Source of the DNA: UBA1724 sp016302315
Lineage (GTDB): Bacteria; Verrucomicrobiota; Lentisphaeria; Oligosphaerales; Oligosphaeraceae
Reading direction: 5' to 3'
Length of the DNA: 15,274 nt
NCBI GenBank assembly: GCA_016302315.1
Contig: JAEDNW010000047.1
Location: forward strand, 1 to 15,274
The stretch's first letter is position 1. Each line of letters starts with the position of its first letter. This document shows positions 15,104 through 15,274 of this stretch, piece after piece. A model generated the notes under the pieces. It worked only from the letters and a program-made list of their open reading frames with translations, was not told the origin of the DNA and did not search any database. Both the position numbers and the translations under genes were made by a program.

Positions 15104-15274
15104 CTAGGCGAGGAATTCCTCGGGGGTCAGGGTTTCCACGCCGGCCTGGGAGAAGGCCAGCCGTGCCGCCTCGGGGTTGGTGAAGCGGAAGACCATCAGG
15201 GGATGGGCCACTGGCTTCTGGGAGACGGCATACATGTATTCGATGTTCAGCGCATTGTCCTGGATGATGCCCAG
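15104..15274 (-). CDS. ACT-domain protein, C-terminal end (partial)
   Basis: Only the last 56 codons and the TAG stop lie in the window; the gene continues beyond the right edge. The peptide (IIQDNALNIEYMYAVSQ early, then PLMVFRFTNPEAARLAF and a TLTPEEFLA end) matches the second ACT repeat of small tandem-ACT amino-acid-binding proteins, in which an LNIEYMYA-like strand is typical. Proteins of this kind are about 140 residues and are commonly encoded beside phenylacetate-CoA ligase genes, one of which lies at 6796-8091 in the same strand and cluster. They are thought to be allosteric or sensory subunits; the ligand here is unknown. The transporter starts 22 bp downstream. Confidence 0.82.
   Translation of the reverse strand: MGIIQDNALNIEYMYAVSQKPVAHPLMVFRFTNPEAARLAFSQAGVETLTPEEFLA

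Overview
The window is a GC-rich, tightly packed stretch of bacterial chromosome. All eleven genes lie on the minus strand, so the transcription order runs from the right edge to the left edge. Every gene has a core-metabolism or cell-envelope role, and I see no mobile element, tRNA, rRNA or CRISPR array. The largest intergenic gap is 162 bp. My weak guess for the host is the PVC group (Verrucomicrobiota or Lentisphaerota-like). The guess rests on gene content, on the general absence of Shine-Dalgarno sequences, and on the unusual tandem phosphatidyltransferase. No marker here settles the phylum.

Right part (15274 down to 6796), in transcription order: the 3' end of an ACT-domain gene, an EamA/DMT-type membrane transporter, a complete FtsK DNA translocase, a small RodZ-like HTH/transmembrane protein, a soluble degenerate FtsK fused to HisE, HisG, and a PaaK-type phenylacetate-CoA ligase. 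Gaps are 6 to 61 bp, consistent with one operon. FtsK, the RodZ-like protein and the FtsK-like fusion join chromosome segregation and cell shape to the first two steps of histidine biosynthesis (HisG makes phosphoribosyl-ATP, HisE hydrolyses it to phosphoribosyl-AMP).

Left part (6683 down to 13): an M18 metallo-aminopeptidase, the only gene with a purine-rich Shine-Dalgarno-like site. A 162-bp gap follows, then the widely conserved block of a PgpH-like membrane HD phosphohydrolase, YbeY and a CorC/HlyC-type CBS membrane protein, and last a tandem CDP-alcohol phosphatidyltransferase with one PgsA-like and one PssA-like half.

The outstanding observation is the 584-residue protein at 9033-10787. 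Residues about 35-475 follow the alpha, motor and gamma (winged-helix) plan of FtsK, but the Walker A lysine motif is gone. The last 88 residues are a complete HisE. Its intact paralogue, FtsK, is encoded two genes upstream. I know of no described FtsK-HisE fusion. Other notable points are actinobacterial-looking HisE and HisG, pyrimidine-rich tracts in front of most start codons, a YbeY whose third zinc-ligand His is Asp, and a PgpH-like protein without the large extracellular domain.
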